64,000 nt of DNA from Ectothiorhodospira shaposhnikovii (GTDB lineage Bacteria; Pseudomonadota; Gammaproteobacteria; Ectothiorhodospirales; Ectothiorhodospiraceae), in the NCBI RefSeq assembly GCF_022227765.1, contig NZ_JAJMLZ010000002.1:248001-312000 (forward strand). Direction: 5' to 3'. Shown here in pieces: positions 45,558 to 55,833 of this stretch. Position numbers and translations under genes: made by a program. How positions within the stretch are numbered: the stretch's first letter is position 1; each line of letters begins with the position of its first letter. Below the pieces are notes generated by a model that worked only from the letters and a program-made list of their open reading frames with translations, made no database searches and was not told the DNA's origin.

Positions 45558-46441
45558 ACGCCATGACGGCCAACGCCGCTCCCATCACCGCCACCGACCG
45601 ACTGGGCCTGGCCCTGTTCGTGGCCGCCGCCCTCCACGGCATCCTGATCTTCGGTCTGGGGTTCCAGTTTTCCCCCGGTCAGCCCCAGGTACACAGCCCC
45701 GCCGTGGATGTGGTCCTGGTCCGGACTCGGTCGGAGACACCACCGGATACGGCGGAACTGCTGGCCCAGGCGGACCAGCAGGCCAGCGGCAGGGAAGATC
45801 CCGAAGGCCGCCCCGGTAGCCCGGTCACCGCGCCCCTCCCCCTGCCCACCGACGGCCTGGCCCAAGAGCAGATGCGGGCGGCCGCGCCCGATCCGGTACC
45901 CTTGGAGCAGACCGAGGTGATCATGACACCCGCCCCCCAGGCCCCGCCGCAGCCCGAACAGATCACGCAAGCCCCCATGCCCGAACAGCCCCTGAGTGCG
46001 CGGGAGCTGATGGAACGCAGCCTGGAGATGGCCCGGCTCAGCTCGGAACTGACCGAACGGGACCGCTACCAGGCCCCGCGTGCCCGCACCCACTATGTGG
46101 ACGCCCTGAGCGCCAAGTCGGCGGTGGAGGCCGCCTATGTGGATGCCTGGGTACGCAAGGTGGAACAGGTCGGCAATCTCAACTACCCGGACGAGGCCCG
46201 CCGTCAGCGCCTCAACGGCTCCCTGGTGCTGAGTGTCCTCATCGACCAGGAAGGCCGGGTCCTGAGCATCGAGGTCGGCGCCAGTTCCGGTGAGCGGGTC
46301 CTGGATGACGCCGCCCGCCGCATCGTGGAACTGGCAGGCCCCTACGCCCCCTTCCCCGCCGAGATGCGCAGGGCCTACGACCAGCTGATGATCACACGCA
46401 CCTGGGTATTCCAGGGCAACCAGGGGGTCAGAACCCGCTAA
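45554..46441 (+). CDS. tonB: TonB-family energy transducer
   Basis: 295 residues: an N-terminal anchor helix (about 17-36), a long Pro/Glu/Gln-rich periplasmic spacer, and a C-terminal TonB domain (VGNLNYPDEARRQRLNGSLVLSVLIDQEG, then RIVELAGPYAPFP). It passes proton-motive energy to outer-membrane receptors; no ExbBD is nearby. GTG at 45554 overlaps the Gx stop (GTGA) and fits the coupled style of this operon. ATG at 45563 is the alternative. The TonB homologue next to gshB in Pseudomonas is tied to pilus assembly. Confidence 0.88.
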   Translation: MNAMTANAAPITATDRLGLALFVAAALHGILIFGLGFQFSPGQPQVHSPAVDVVLVRTRSETPPDTAELLAQADQQASGREDPEGRPGSPVTAPLPLPTDGLAQEQMRAAAPDPVPLEQTEVIMTPAPQAPPQPEQITQAPMPEQPLSARELMERSLEMARLSSELTERDRYQAPRARTHYVDALSAKSAVEAAYVDAWVRKVEQVGNLNYPDEARRQRLNGSLVLSVLIDQEGRVLSIEVGASSGERVLDDAARRIVELAGPYAPFPAEMRRAYDQLMITRTWVFQGNQGVRTR

Positions 46442-46459
46442 GACAACCGGCGCAACGGA

Positions 46460-48376
46460 CTAGATCCGGAATCGCCCTACCCGATCCTGTAGTTCCGCGG
46501 CAAGCCGGGCCAGCTCGTCGCTAGCGGCGGCGATCTGGGTGGAACCATCCGCCGCCTGTTCCACCCCGCTACTGATGCGGACCAGGGAGCGGTTGACATC
46601 CTCCGCCACCGCCGACTGCTCCTCGGCCGCGCTGGCGATCTGGGTGTTCATGTCATTGATGGTGCCGATGGTCTGAGTGATGGTCCGCAGGGCCTCGGCG
46701 GCCCGCTCGGCCGAGGCCACGCCGTCACTGGCCTTGGCATGCCCCGCATCCATCACCCGGGCGGCGGCCCGGGCGGCGGACTGGAGCTTTTCGATGATCC
46801 CATGGATCTCCTGGGTGGAAGCCTGGGTCCGGGTGGCCAGGCTGCGTACTTCGTCCGCCACCACGGCGAACCCCCTTCCCTGCTCCCCGGCCCGGGCCGC
46901 TTCGATGGCGGCGTTCAGGGCCAGCAGGTTGGTCTGTTCGGCAATGCCGCGGATCACTTCCAGCACAGTGCCGATGGACTCGGCATCGTCCTGAAGGTGA
47001 TGGATCACCGCCGCCGCCTCCTGGACCTCCCGAGCCAGTTCCCCCACCTCCCGGGCGGTCTGCCGCACCACCCGGGCGCCATCCTGGGCGGCCCGGTCCG
47101 AAGACGAGGCCGCATCCGCGGCCAGGGAGGCGTTGCCTGCCACCTGGGTGACGGTGGCGGCCATCTGGGTCATGGCGGTGGCCACCTGCTCGGTCTCCGA
47201 CTGCTGCCGCAAAACCTGCTCGCTGGTCTGGCGACTGGACACCGCCAACTGCTCCGCCGCCGCGCCCAACTGGCCGGTGGCCACGGAGACCTGCCTCACC
47301 AGGGTATGCACCCCGCTCACGAAGGTGTTGAAGCTGCGCGCCAGATCGCCGAATTCATCGTGGCGGTTGTCCCGCAACCTCTGGGTCAGGTCCCCATCTC
47401 CGGCGGCAATCCGGTCCAGAGCCAGCCGGGTTTCCGTCACCGGGCTGACAATCATCCGCGCCACCAGAAGAATGATGCCCGCCAGTAACAGCAATGTGAT
47501 CACGAATACCAGTGCCAGGGTCAGCGTCAGCTCCCGGGCCGTGGCCATCAGGTAGTCGGCGGGAATGGCCACGGCCATGGACCAGCCCGGCGTATGGGGA
47601 ATCGAGTGATAAGCGACCTTATAGGCACGCCCGTCATGCAACGCCAGGTCCGCCAACCCCTGCTCACCGTCCACCATGCGCCGGGCCAACCCCGCATAGT
47701 CCTGTCGGCGGGACTCCAGGGCATTGGAGGTCATGCGCAGATCGGCATCGGGGTGGGCCATGTAAACGCCCTGGGAACCCAGCGCCCAGGCAATGGCGCC
47801 GGGCTGATCCACGGCGCCACCGACGATATCCGTCAGGGTATCCAGTGTCACCGTCACCGCCACCAGACCGATGACTTCACCCCGGTCATCCTTGACGGCG
47901 TGAGCAAATACCGTGATGGCATTCCCTGTGCTGCGGGAGTAGACCGGATCGGTCACCAGCGCCTCGCGGGCCCTGTCACGCACGATCTGCTGAAAATAGG
48001 CCCGATCGGCCAGATTGGAGCGGTGACGATTGTGGTAAAAGGCTTCCCCTTGCGTGTTCACGAAGAACAGCACCTCGTACTCATCGCTCATATGCGCGCC
48101 GAAATGTTCCAGCAGCCGCGAGATGGCGTCCGTATCTCCCGTACTCAGAATTTGAGTCCGGGCCAGGGTGCGCACCACCGCCATGTGGGATTCCACCCAC
48201 CAGCCCACGCTTTCGGCACCCCCCGACGCCATGCCCGCGGCAGAGTCCTCCATGATCGCCACCACCCGGTGATTAACCTGGGAAATGACGATGACCGCCA
48301 CCAGTCCAAAAGCCAGCGCCATCGGCACACCGAAAAGAACCAGCATTTTGGGCAAAAGCCGGAGTCGATTAAGCAT
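46460..48376 (-). CDS. Methyl-accepting chemotaxis protein with double Cache sensor
   Basis: 638 residues: TM helix about 12-32, a periplasmic dCache-like sensor (about 35-270; [29 protein letters not shown] is typical of the ligand-binding part), TM about 285-310, HAMP, and a signalling domain with tip [38 protein letters not shown] at 48376 follows an AGGATGG; further upstream in-frame sequence is non-coding. The ligand is unknown; amino acids or organic acids are common for dCache. It is inserted in the otherwise conserved tonB-yqgE interval. Confidence 0.9.
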   Translation of the reverse strand: MLNRLRLLPKMLVLFGVPMALAFGLVAVIVISQVNHRVVAIMEDSAAGMASGGAESVGWWVESHMAVVRTLARTQILSTGDTDAISRLLEHFGAHMSDEYEVLFFVNTQGEAFYHNRHRSNLADRAYFQQIVRDRAREALVTDPVYSRSTGNAITVFAHAVKDDRGEVIGLVAVTVTLDTLTDIVGGAVDQPGAIAWALGSQGVYMAHPDADLRMTSNALESRRQDYAGLARRMVDGEQGLADLALHDGRAYKVAYHSIPHTPGWSMAVAIPADYLMATARELTLTLALVFVITLLLLAGIILLVARMIVSPVTETRLALDRIAAGDGDLTQRLRDNRHDEFGDLARSFNTFVSGVHTLVRQVSVATGQLGAAAEQLAVSSRQTSEQVLRQQSETEQVATAMTQMAATVTQVAGNASLAADAASSSDRAAQDGARVVRQTAREVGELAREVQEAAAVIHHLQDDAESIGTVLEVIRGIAEQTNLLALNAAIEAARAGEQGRGFAVVADEVRSLATRTQASTQEIHGIIEKLQSAARAAARVMDAGHAKASDGVASAERAAEALRTITQTIGTINDMNTQIASAAEEQSAVAEDVNRSLVRISSGVEQAADGSTQIAAASDELARLAAELQDRVGRFRI

Positions 48377-48637
48377 GTCACCATCCTGAAAAAAAGCGCC
48401 GCTCAACACATGGCGGCACCAGGGCCGCGGATGCCATCGAACATCCTTAGTGACACTGTCGGCCCCACGACCGGAATCTTGAGATTCGGGCAATATCCTC
48501 GTCGAACGTCAAGAGGGGACACGCCGTGGCCGACGGCGTCGAGCCGAACCGGACCGGCCGACAATCATCGGTGACGCTACGACCGGACATGGGGAAAGTG
48601 TACACTAGGTGTCGTACTCAGCCGCGACACCCGACTC
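48377..48637. other. Divergent intergenic region upstream of yqgE
   Basis: About 260 bases without genes separate the chemoreceptor from yqgE. GTGTACACTAG at 48598-48608 includes a -10-like TACACT for the yqgE-pyr operon. No pyrimidine regulatory hairpin was recognised. Confidence 0.35.
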
Positions 48638-49195
48638 ATGCGTAGCGCGAACTTCACAGACCAGTTCCTGATCGCCATGCCCACCCTGGCGGACCCCAAT
48701 TTCCACCATGCCGTCACCTACCTGTGCGAACACACGGACGAGGGGGCCATGGGCATCGTCATCAACCATCCCACGGACCTCACCCTGGAGATGGTGCTGG
48801 ACCACATGGGCATCAGTCCCAAGGTGCCCACCGACCGGATTCCGGTCTATAACGGCGGCCCGGTACAGCCGGACCGGGGCTTCATCCTGCATCCGGCCGA
48901 CCGCCTGTGGACCTCCACCATGCAGGTCAGCGAACACATCGCCGTCACCACCTCCCGGGACATCCTGGAAGCCATGGCCGAGGGCAGCGGTCCCGACGCC
49001 TACCTGATCGCCCTGGGCTATGCCGGCTGGGGTCCGGGACAGCTGGAACAGGAGATCGGCGACAACGCCTGGCTCACCTGCCAGGCGGATGCGGACATCC
49101 TGTTCCGGCAGCCGGCGGAAAAACGCTGGCAGGCCGCCGCCGGCCAGTTGGGGGTGGACCTGTCCCTCATGAGCGGCCAGGCAGGTCATGCCTGA
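48638..49195 (+). CDS. yqgE: UPF0301 protein YqgE/AlgH
   Basis: 185 residues, with the family start NFTDQFLIAMPTLADPNFHHAVTYLCEH and GAMGIVINHP. The molecular function is unknown. In Pseudomonas the homologue AlgH is required for full alginate transcription, an old genetic result without known mechanism. It overlaps yqgF by eight bases and begins the yqgE-yqgF-pyrR-pyrB-pyrC' operon. Confidence 0.92.
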   Translation: MRSANFTDQFLIAMPTLADPNFHHAVTYLCEHTDEGAMGIVINHPTDLTLEMVLDHMGISPKVPTDRIPVYNGGPVQPDRGFILHPADRLWTSTMQVSEHIAVTTSRDILEAMAEGSGPDAYLIALGYAGWGPGQLEQEIGDNAWLTCQADADILFRQPAEKRWQAAAGQLGVDLSLMSGQAGHA

Positions 49196-49667
49196 TACCC
49201 GCGCCCGGCGCGGCAAAAGGGAGCGGGACATCGGCATACCGGACACGGTCCTGGCTCTGGACTACGGGGAAAGACGGATCGGCGTGGCCGTGGGCAACGG
49301 CATCACCCGCACCAGCACCCCCCTGGAGACTCTGACCGCCGGCAACGGCATCCCCGACTGGCAACGTCTGGACGCCCTGATTCGGGAATGGCGGCCGGCC
49401 CTGCTGGTGGTGGGCCTGCCCGGCACCCCGGATGGCAGCGAGCACCCCCTGGCCCGCCGCATCCAGGCCTTCTGTGATCGCCTGCGGGCCCGTTATGCCC
49501 TGCCGGTACGGCAGGTGGACGAACAGTTCAGCTCCGCCGAGGCGGAGTCCCATCTCAAGTCCCGGCGCCGGGAAGGCCGGCGCGGGCGCATTCGCAAGGA
49601 AGACATCGACGCCGTCGCGGCGGCCGTCTTCCTGGAACACTGGCTTGCCCAAGAGACCGCTTCATGA
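49188..49667 (+). CDS. yqgF: Putative pre-16S rRNA nuclease / Holliday-junction resolvase-like protein
   Basis: 159 residues of the RuvC/RNase H-like YqgF family: [29 protein letters not shown] and the DAVAA acidic end. E. coli YqgF processes the 5' end of 16S rRNA. About 20 extra basic residues precede the family start. It overlaps both neighbours. Confidence 0.9.
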   Translation: MPDTRARRGKRERDIGIPDTVLALDYGERRIGVAVGNGITRTSTPLETLTAGNGIPDWQRLDALIREWRPALLVVGLPGTPDGSEHPLARRIQAFCDRLRARYALPVRQVDEQFSSAEAESHLKSRRREGRRGRIRKEDIDAVAAAVFLEHWLAQETAS

Positions 49668-50173
49668 CCGAACCTGTCAGCACCCTTCTGGACCGCATGG
49701 CCGATGCCCTGCGCCACCACCTGTCGGAGCAGCACGTCACCGACCCCGCCCTGGTGGGTATCCATACCGGCGGGGTCTGGGTGGCCGAGCAATTGCACCA
49801 GCGCCTGGGTCTGAACGAGCCCCTGGGAAAACTGGACATCTCCTTCTACCGGGATGACTTCAGCCGCATGGGCATGCATCCCCAGGTGCGCCCCTCCTCC
49901 CTGCCCTTCGCCGTGGATGGCCGCCACATCCTGCTGGTGGACGATGTGCTGTTCACCGGTCGCACCATCCGCGCCGCCATGAACGAACTGTTCGACTACG
50001 GTCGCCCGGCCTCGGTGGTGCTGGCCGTGCTGGTGGAACGGGACGGACGGGAACTGCCGATCCAGGCCCAGGTGGTGGGCCGGCATCTCGAACTTCGAAG
50101 CGACGAGCAGGTGAAGCTGCGGGGACCCGATCCCCTGCGTCTGGACATCGTCAAACTGGAGCCCGAGTCATGA
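49664..50173 (+). CDS. pyrR: PyrR bifunctional regulator / uracil phosphoribosyltransferase
   Basis: 169 residues with the type I PRTase PRPP loop [16 protein letters not shown]. In Gram-positives PyrR is an mRNA-binding attenuator. In proteobacteria the role is less clear, possibly an enzyme or a regulator. It is co-translated with pyrB (four-base overlap). No PyrR-binding leader hairpin was identified upstream. Confidence 0.93.
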   Translation: MTEPVSTLLDRMADALRHHLSEQHVTDPALVGIHTGGVWVAEQLHQRLGLNEPLGKLDISFYRDDFSRMGMHPQVRPSSLPFAVDGRHILLVDDVLFTGRTIRAAMNELFDYGRPASVVLAVLVERDGRELPIQAQVVGRHLELRSDEQVKLRGPDPLRLDIVKLEPES

Positions 50174-51192
50174 TCGATCAGGATAGCCCGGCCAGATCCC
50201 GGCTCGCCGCCGGTCCCCTGCCCCCCTCCCTGCAGTTCAATGCCCAGGGACGGCTACGGCATCTGCTCACCATCGAGGGACTCTCCGGTGCCCTGATCAC
50301 CGAGATCCTGGACACCGCCGAGTCCTTTGCCGGCATGAATGCCCAGGCGGTAAAGAAGGTGCCCCTGCTGCGTGGCAAGACGGTGATGAACCTGTTCTTC
50401 GAGGCCAGCACCCGGACCCGCACCACCTTCGAACTGGCGGCCAAGCGTCTGTCGGCGGACGTGCTGAACATCAACATCAGCACCTCGGCCACGGTCAAGG
50501 GCGAGAGCCTGCTGGACACCCTCAGAAACCTCCAGGCCATGTATGTGGACATGTTCGTGGTGCGTCACGCGGACAGCGGCGCGGCCCACTTCATCGCCCG
50601 CCACGTGGCGCCCCATGTGAGCGTGCTCAACGCCGGCGATGGTCGCCACGCCCACCCCACCCAGGCCCTGCTGGACATGTTCACCATTCGCCGCCACAAG
50701 GGGGACTTCACCCGCCTGAAGGTGGCCATCGTGGGCGACATCCTGCATTCCCGGGTGGCTCGCTCCCAGATCCATGCCCTCAACCTGCTCAATACCGGAG
50801 AAGTCCGGGTGATCGGCCCCAAGACCCTGCTGCCCGCCTACGTGGAGGACCTGGGGGTGCATGTGTTTCACGACATCCGCGCCGGCCTCAGGGACGTGGA
50901 CGTGATCATCATGCTGCGGCTGCAGAAGGAACGCATGGAAAGCGGCCTGCTGCCCTCCGAGCACGAATTCTTCCAGCTCTGGGGACTGACCGAGGAACGC
51001 CTGGCCCTGGCGGCGCCGGACTGCATCGTCATGCATCCGGGCCCCGCCAATCGCGGGGTGGAGATCGACTCCCGGGTGGCGGACGGTCCCCAGTCGGTCA
51101 TTCTGGAACAGGTCAGCAACGGTATCGCCGTGCGCATGGCGGTCATGTCCACCATCATGGGCGGCAGTATGAATCAGGGGTCTGGCGCATGA
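50170..51192 (+). CDS. pyrB: Aspartate carbamoyltransferase catalytic chain
   Basis: 340 residues, catalysing the first committed step of pyrimidine synthesis. Carbamoyl-phosphate loop [27 protein letters not shown] and the MLRLQKERM segment are intact. About 25 extra N-terminal residues before the family start are typical of the class A enzyme of Pseudomonas, which pairs with an inactive dihydroorotase. That partner follows directly. Confidence 0.95.
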   Translation: MIDQDSPARSRLAAGPLPPSLQFNAQGRLRHLLTIEGLSGALITEILDTAESFAGMNAQAVKKVPLLRGKTVMNLFFEASTRTRTTFELAAKRLSADVLNINISTSATVKGESLLDTLRNLQAMYVDMFVVRHADSGAAHFIARHVAPHVSVLNAGDGRHAHPTQALLDMFTIRRHKGDFTRLKVAIVGDILHSRVARSQIHALNLLNTGEVRVIGPKTLLPAYVEDLGVHVFHDIRAGLRDVDVIIMLRLQKERMESGLLPSEHEFFQLWGLTEERLALAAPDCIVMHPGPANRGVEIDSRVADGPQSVILEQVSNGIAVRMAVMSTIMGGSMNQGSGA

Positions 51193-52481
51193 AACTGCTG
51201 ATCGAACAAGGCCGGGTGATCGACCCGGAAAACGGCGTGGACCAGGTCACGGACCTCTACATCCAGGGCGAGGAGATCGTCGCCCTGGGCGCCCCCCCCA
51301 GCGAGGATTACAGCCCGGACCGGCGCATCAACGCCCGCGGCCGCTGGGTGCTGCCCGGCCTGGTGGATCTGTCCGCCCGCCTGGGAGAGCCGGGGCACGA
51401 ACAGAAGGCCACCATCGCCTCGGAAACCCGCGCCGCCGCCAGCGCCGGCATCACCACCCTGGCATGCCCACCGGACACCAGCCCGGTGGTGGACTCCCCG
51501 GCCCAGATCGAGTTGATCAACCGCCGCGCCCGTCAGGCCTGCGGCGTCCGGGTCCATGCCCTGGGCGCCCTGACGGCGGGCCTCAAGGGGCAGCAGCTGT
51601 CCGACATGGCGGCCCTGAAACGGGCCGGCGCCCTGGGCATGAGCCAGGCCCTGCGGCCCATGGGCAGCCACCTACTGCTGCGCCGAGCCCTGGAATACGC
51701 CGCCAGCCACGACATCACGGTCTATCTGCACCCCATCGACTGGTCCCTGGCGGGCCAGGGTTGTGCCCACGAAGGTGCCGTGGCGACCCGTCTGGGCCTG
51801 CCGGGCATCCCGGAAGCCGCGGAAACCGCCGCCCTGGGCGTGCTGCTGGCCCTGGCGGCCCAGACCGAAGCCCGCATCCATGTCTGCCGGCTGTCCACGG
51901 CGCGGGGAGCCGCCATGGTGGCCCGGGCCGTGGAGGACGGCTTGCCGGTCAGCGCCGATGTCTGCGCCCATCAGCTGTTCCTGACCGAAATGGACGTGGC
52001 GGATTTCAACAGCCTGTGTCACGTGATCCCCCCCCTGCGCACCCTGCGGGACCGGGACGGGCTGCGCAAGGCCGTGGCGGAAGGGGCCATCGAGGCGGTC
52101 TGCTCGGACCATCAACCCCATGAGGCGGACGCCAAGCTGGCCCCTTTCCCGGCCACCCTGCCGGGTATGTCCACCCTGGAGACCCTGCTGCCCCTGGTAT
52201 TGCGACTGGCGGAAGAAGGGGTGCTGCCCCTGCCCGAGGCGGTGCGCCGGGTCACCGCCGGTCCGGCCCGCATCCTGGGCCTGAAGGTGGGTACCCTGGG
52301 TGTGGGTGCCCGGGCGGACATCGCCATCGTGGACCCGGAACGGGGGCATGCGCCAGGGCCGGACAACTGGCTCAGCGCCGGGCGTAACAGCGCCTTCTTC
52401 GGCTGGGACTTCCGGCCCCGGGTAACCCACACCCTGGTGGCGGGACGGGTGATCTTTGAATTGCAGGCCCGGCAGATCTGA
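51189..52481 (+). CDS. pyrX: Dihydroorotase-like protein lacking the metal-binding HxH (PyrC')
   Basis: 430 residues of the amidohydrolase fold. The catalytic DxHxH metal motif after LPGLVD is replaced by LSAR ([13 protein letters not shown]), and other His ligands look changed. It is therefore expected to be inactive and to act as a structural subunit of class A aspartate carbamoyltransferase, as in Pseudomonas. The four-base overlap with pyrB fits equal expression. An active PyrC must lie elsewhere. Confidence 0.88.
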   Translation: MKLLIEQGRVIDPENGVDQVTDLYIQGEEIVALGAPPSEDYSPDRRINARGRWVLPGLVDLSARLGEPGHEQKATIASETRAAASAGITTLACPPDTSPVVDSPAQIELINRRARQACGVRVHALGALTAGLKGQQLSDMAALKRAGALGMSQALRPMGSHLLLRRALEYAASHDITVYLHPIDWSLAGQGCAHEGAVATRLGLPGIPEAAETAALGVLLALAAQTEARIHVCRLSTARGAAMVARAVEDGLPVSADVCAHQLFLTEMDVADFNSLCHVIPPLRTLRDRDGLRKAVAEGAIEAVCSDHQPHEADAKLAPFPATLPGMSTLETLLPLVLRLAEEGVLPLPEAVRRVTAGPARILGLKVGTLGVGARADIAIVDPERGHAPGPDNWLSAGRNSAFFGWDFRPRVTHTLVAGRVIFELQARQI

Positions 52482-52503
52482 GCAGGGCCTTTTGCGGAGA
52501 AAC

Positions 52504-53382
52504 ATGATGAACAAATCCCATCGCGGCACCATCTTCGTGGAAGATGCCCCGATCCTGTCCCATACCGCCCACCCGGGCGACCAGCACATCCTGCGGGTCC
52601 AAGCCCCTCAGTGCGCCGCCCACGCCCGGCCGGGCTGCTTCGCCCATCTGCAGTGCGACCCCCAACTGCCCATGCGCCGCCCCCTGTCCCTCATGCGGGT
52701 GGACCCGCATGAGGGCTGGGTGGAATTTCTCTACAAGGCGGTGGGCAAGGGGACGCGTCTACTGGCCCGGCGCCAGGTGGGCGAGAAGATCAACCTGATG
52801 GGTCCCATCGGCAAGCCCTTCACCCTGCCCCATGGGGACCGCCCCCGCGCCCTGCTGCTGGGCGGCGGCGTGGGTATCCCGCCCATGGTATTCCTGGCGG
52901 ATGCCATGCGCAGGGATCCGGTGAGCGAGCCGTTCGTGATCATGGGATCGGAAGTGCCCTTTCCCTTCAAGGCCTCGCCCTCCCGCATCCTGGTGCCGGG
53001 CATGCCGGACGGGGTGATTGCCGCCATGCCCCTGCTGGAGGACTGGGGGGTGCCCTCCCGGCTCACCAGTCTGGCGGGCTTTCCCGGTTGCCATGAGGGC
53101 TATGTGACCGATCTTGCCCGTCACTGGCTGGACGCCCTGTCACCGGAACAGCGGCGCCAGGTCCAGGTCTATGCCTGCGGCCCCCATGCCATGCTGGACG
53201 CCTGTGCCGCCCTGGCTCGGGAGTACCATCTGCCCTGCCAGGTCTCCCTGGAGGAGTACATGGCCTGCGCCGTGGGCGGCTGCGCCGGTTGCGTGGTCAA
53301 GGTGCAAACGGATCAGGGCAGCAACATGAAACGGGTCTGCGTGGACGGACCGGTATTCGAGGCGGAATCCGTGTTCGGCTGA
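52504..53382 (+). CDS. Dihydroorotate dehydrogenase electron-transfer subunit-like flavoprotein (PyrK-like)
   Basis: 292 residues of the ferredoxin-NADP reductase superfamily. A flavin-binding RPLSLMRVD motif, a nucleotide-binding LLLGGGVGIPP loop, and a C-terminal Cys cluster (CAVGGCAGC, then RVC) for a 2Fe-2S centre. PyrK moves electrons from DHOD to NAD. No type 1B PyrD is present here, so the electron partner is unknown. The start has GGAGA upstream. It follows pyrC' in the same direction by 22 bases. Confidence 0.78.
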   Translation: MMNKSHRGTIFVEDAPILSHTAHPGDQHILRVQAPQCAAHARPGCFAHLQCDPQLPMRRPLSLMRVDPHEGWVEFLYKAVGKGTRLLARRQVGEKINLMGPIGKPFTLPHGDRPRALLLGGGVGIPPMVFLADAMRRDPVSEPFVIMGSEVPFPFKASPSRILVPGMPDGVIAAMPLLEDWGVPSRLTSLAGFPGCHEGYVTDLARHWLDALSPEQRRQVQVYACGPHAMLDACAALAREYHLPCQVSLEEYMACAVGGCAGCVVKVQTDQGSNMKRVCVDGPVFEAESVFG

Positions 53383-53406
53383 ACGGGACCCTGTCGCCGC
53401 CACCCG

Positions 53407-54603
53407 CTAGTCCTTGATCTTGGTTTCGGACAATGGCCGCAGGGTTTCTTCAAAGCCCTTGCGGCCATCGTTCCTGCCGCGGACGGCGGGATCGGCGTCT
53501 CCCGGCAGCAACAGGTCATCATCTTCCTTCTTGAGGCTCTTCACCCCGCCACCGAAGTGGATGCGCCACTCCAGATCACCGCGGGAGTCGGCCTTGGCCA
53601 GGGCTTCGGGCAGGGTCACCAGTCCGGCCTTGTAGAGCTCGAACAGAGACTGGTCAAAGGTCTGCATGCCCACCGAGCCCCCCTTTTCCATGACATGCTT
53701 GATGGCGTTGATCTCTCCCTTGCGGATGAGTTCGGAGATGTAGGGGGTGTTGACCAGCACCTCCACCGCCGGCAGCCGGTTGCCATCCTTGCCCACCAGC
53801 AGACGCTGGGACACGATACCCCGCAGATTGAGGGACAGATCCATCAGGATCTGCTGCTTGGACTCCGGCGGGAAGAAGTTGATGATGCGATCCAGGGCCT
53901 GGTTGGCGTTCACGGCGTGCAGGGTGGACAGGGCCAGGTGACCGGTATCGGCATAGGCGATGGCGGCCTTCATGGTATTGAGATCCCGCACCTCGCCGAT
54001 CATGATCATGTCCGGGGCCTCGCGCATGGCTTCGCGCAGCGCATTGTCATAGGACAGGGTATCCAGGCCCACTTCCCGCTGACCGATGATGGACTTCTTG
54101 TGGGTGAAGCTGTATTCGATGGGGTCCTCGATGGTCAGGATGTGACCGGAAACCATGGTGTTGCGATGATCGATCATGGAGGCCAGGGTGGTGGACTTGC
54201 CCGAGCCGGTGGCCCCCACCACCAGGATCAGGCCGTTGTCATGCATCACCAGCTCCTTGAGCACCGGCGGTAGCTTGAGCTGCTCGATGGTGGGGATCTC
54301 GCTCTTGATGAAGCGGATCACCATGGAGACCTCGCTGCGCTGCACGTAGATGTTCACCCGGAATCGTCCCAGCCCCTCCACCGAGATCCCCAGGTTCATT
54401 TCCTTTTCCCGCTCGAAGGTCTCGATCTGGCGCTCATCCATGATGTCGTAGGCCATCTCCTTGACGGCCCCCGGCTGCAGGGGTTGCCGACTGATGGGCC
54501 GGATGTCCCCTTCGATCTTGACGCTGGCGGATGCCCCCGTGGTGAAGAACAGATCGGAGGCGTTTTTCTGGGCCATCAACTTCAGATAGGGTTCGATCAG
54601 CAT
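53407..54603 (-). CDS. PilT/PilU-family type IV pilus ATPase, third paralogue
   Basis: 398 residues: an N-terminal PAS-like fold and a RecA-like hexameric ATPase with Walker A GATGSGKST (about residue 129), the Asp/His box elements (TIEDPIEY, GEVRD and THLALSTLHA) and AIRNLIR-like end. It differs from the canonical pilT (55834-56868) and pilU (54621-55787). A 60-residue charged C-terminal extension (KKEDDDLLLPGDADPAVRG) is unusual. It probably powers or tunes retraction, but its own role is unknown. Confidence 0.85.
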   Translation of the reverse strand: MLIEPYLKLMAQKNASDLFFTTGASASVKIEGDIRPISRQPLQPGAVKEMAYDIMDERQIETFEREKEMNLGISVEGLGRFRVNIYVQRSEVSMVIRFIKSEIPTIEQLKLPPVLKELVMHDNGLILVVGATGSGKSTTLASMIDHRNTMVSGHILTIEDPIEYSFTHKKSIIGQREVGLDTLSYDNALREAMREAPDMIMIGEVRDLNTMKAAIAYADTGHLALSTLHAVNANQALDRIINFFPPESKQQILMDLSLNLRGIVSQRLLVGKDGNRLPAVEVLVNTPYISELIRKGEINAIKHVMEKGGSVGMQTFDQSLFELYKAGLVTLPEALAKADSRGDLEWRIHFGGGVKSLKKEDDDLLLPGDADPAVRGRNDGRKGFEETLRPLSETKIKD

Positions 54604-54620
54604 GGTCTTTCAGGCACCGT

Positions 54621-55787
54621 TCATTTGAGCAGCCCGGACTCCTCCGGGGTGGCCTCCATCTCCAGACCTTCCGTGTCGTCCAGCAGGTTCTGGCTGCGGG
54701 CGCGCTTGCTGTCCAGCTTGATGCGCAGACGCAGGTCGTTGACGGAGTCGGCGTTGCGCAGGGCATCCTCGTAGGTGATCCTGCCGGTCTCGAAGAGCTG
54801 GAACAGGGCCTGGTCGAAGGTTTGCATGCCCGCCTCGTTGGACTTGGCCATCAGCGCCTTCATCTCGTGGATCTCGCCCTTGAAGATCAGATCCGACATC
54901 AGCGGGCTGTTGATCATGATCTCCACCGCCGGCACCCGCCCCTTGCCGGTGGCCAGCGGGATCAGACGCTGGGACACCACCGCCTTCAGGTTCAACGACA
55001 AATCCATCAGCAGCTGCTGGCGGCGTTCCTCGGGGAAGAAGTTGATGATGCGGTCCAGGGCCTGGTTGGTGCTGTTGGCATGCAGGGTGCTCAGGCACAG
55101 GTGACCGGTCTCGGCGAAGGCAATGGCGTAATCCATGGTTTCGCGGTCGCGGATCTCGCCGATGAGGATCACGTCGGGGGCCTGGCGCAGGGTGTTCTTG
55201 AGGGCGATCTCGTAGTTTTCCGTATCCACCCCCACCTCCCGCTGGGTCACCAGGCAGTTGACGTGGGAGTGAACGAACTCGATGGGATCCTCGATGGTGA
55301 CGATGTGCCCGTAACTGTTCTGATTGCGATAACCCACCATGGCGGCCAGGGAGGTGGACTTGCCGGAACCGGTCCCCCCCACGAAAATGACCAGACCGCG
55401 CCGGGTCATGGAGATGTCCTTGAGCTGCATCGGCAGACCCAGATCGTCCAGAGACGGGATCTCCGAGGTGATCACCCGCAGCACCATGCCGGAAGAACCC
55501 CGCTGGGTGAAGGCATTCACGCGAAAGCGGGAAATCCCGGGCAGACTGATGGCGAAGTTGCACTCCTGGGTCCGTTCGAATTCCGCCGCCTGGCGGTCAT
55601 TCATGATGGAACGCACCAGCACCTGGGTATGGGCCGGCGACAGCGGCTGATTGGTGATGGGGGTCATCTTGCCGTCGATCTTCATGGACGGCGGCGCACC
55701 CACGGTAATGAACAGGTCGGAGCCCTTCTTGCTCAGGAGGGTCTTGAGCAAGTCGTGCATGAAGCGTATGGCCTTGTCGCGATCCAT
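54621..55787 (-). CDS. pilU: Type IV pilus retraction ATPase PilU
   Basis: 388 residues, close to Pseudomonas PilU: GSDLFITVGAPPSMKIDGK, Walker A GGTGSGKST, EDPIEFVH and the QLFETGRITYEDALRNADS end. PilU works with PilT to retract pili against high load. ATG at 55787 follows GAGGTG. An acidic 20-residue tail (DDTEGLEMEATPEE) is present. It is followed within 17 bases by the third paralogue. Confidence 0.93.
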   Translation of the reverse strand: MDRDKAIRFMHDLLKTLLSKKGSDLFITVGAPPSMKIDGKMTPITNQPLSPAHTQVLVRSIMNDRQAAEFERTQECNFAISLPGISRFRVNAFTQRGSSGMVLRVITSEIPSLDDLGLPMQLKDISMTRRGLVIFVGGTGSGKSTSLAAMVGYRNQNSYGHIVTIEDPIEFVHSHVNCLVTQREVGVDTENYEIALKNTLRQAPDVILIGEIRDRETMDYAIAFAETGHLCLSTLHANSTNQALDRIINFFPEERRQQLLMDLSLNLKAVVSQRLIPLATGKGRVPAVEIMINSPLMSDLIFKGEIHEMKALMAKSNEAGMQTFDQALFQLFETGRITYEDALRNADSVNDLRLRIKLDSKRARSQNLLDDTEGLEMEATPEESGLLK

Positions 55788-55833
55788 GGAACTGCACCTC
55801 GTGCGATCAATTGCGGGTGGCCGGGGCGGGTTG

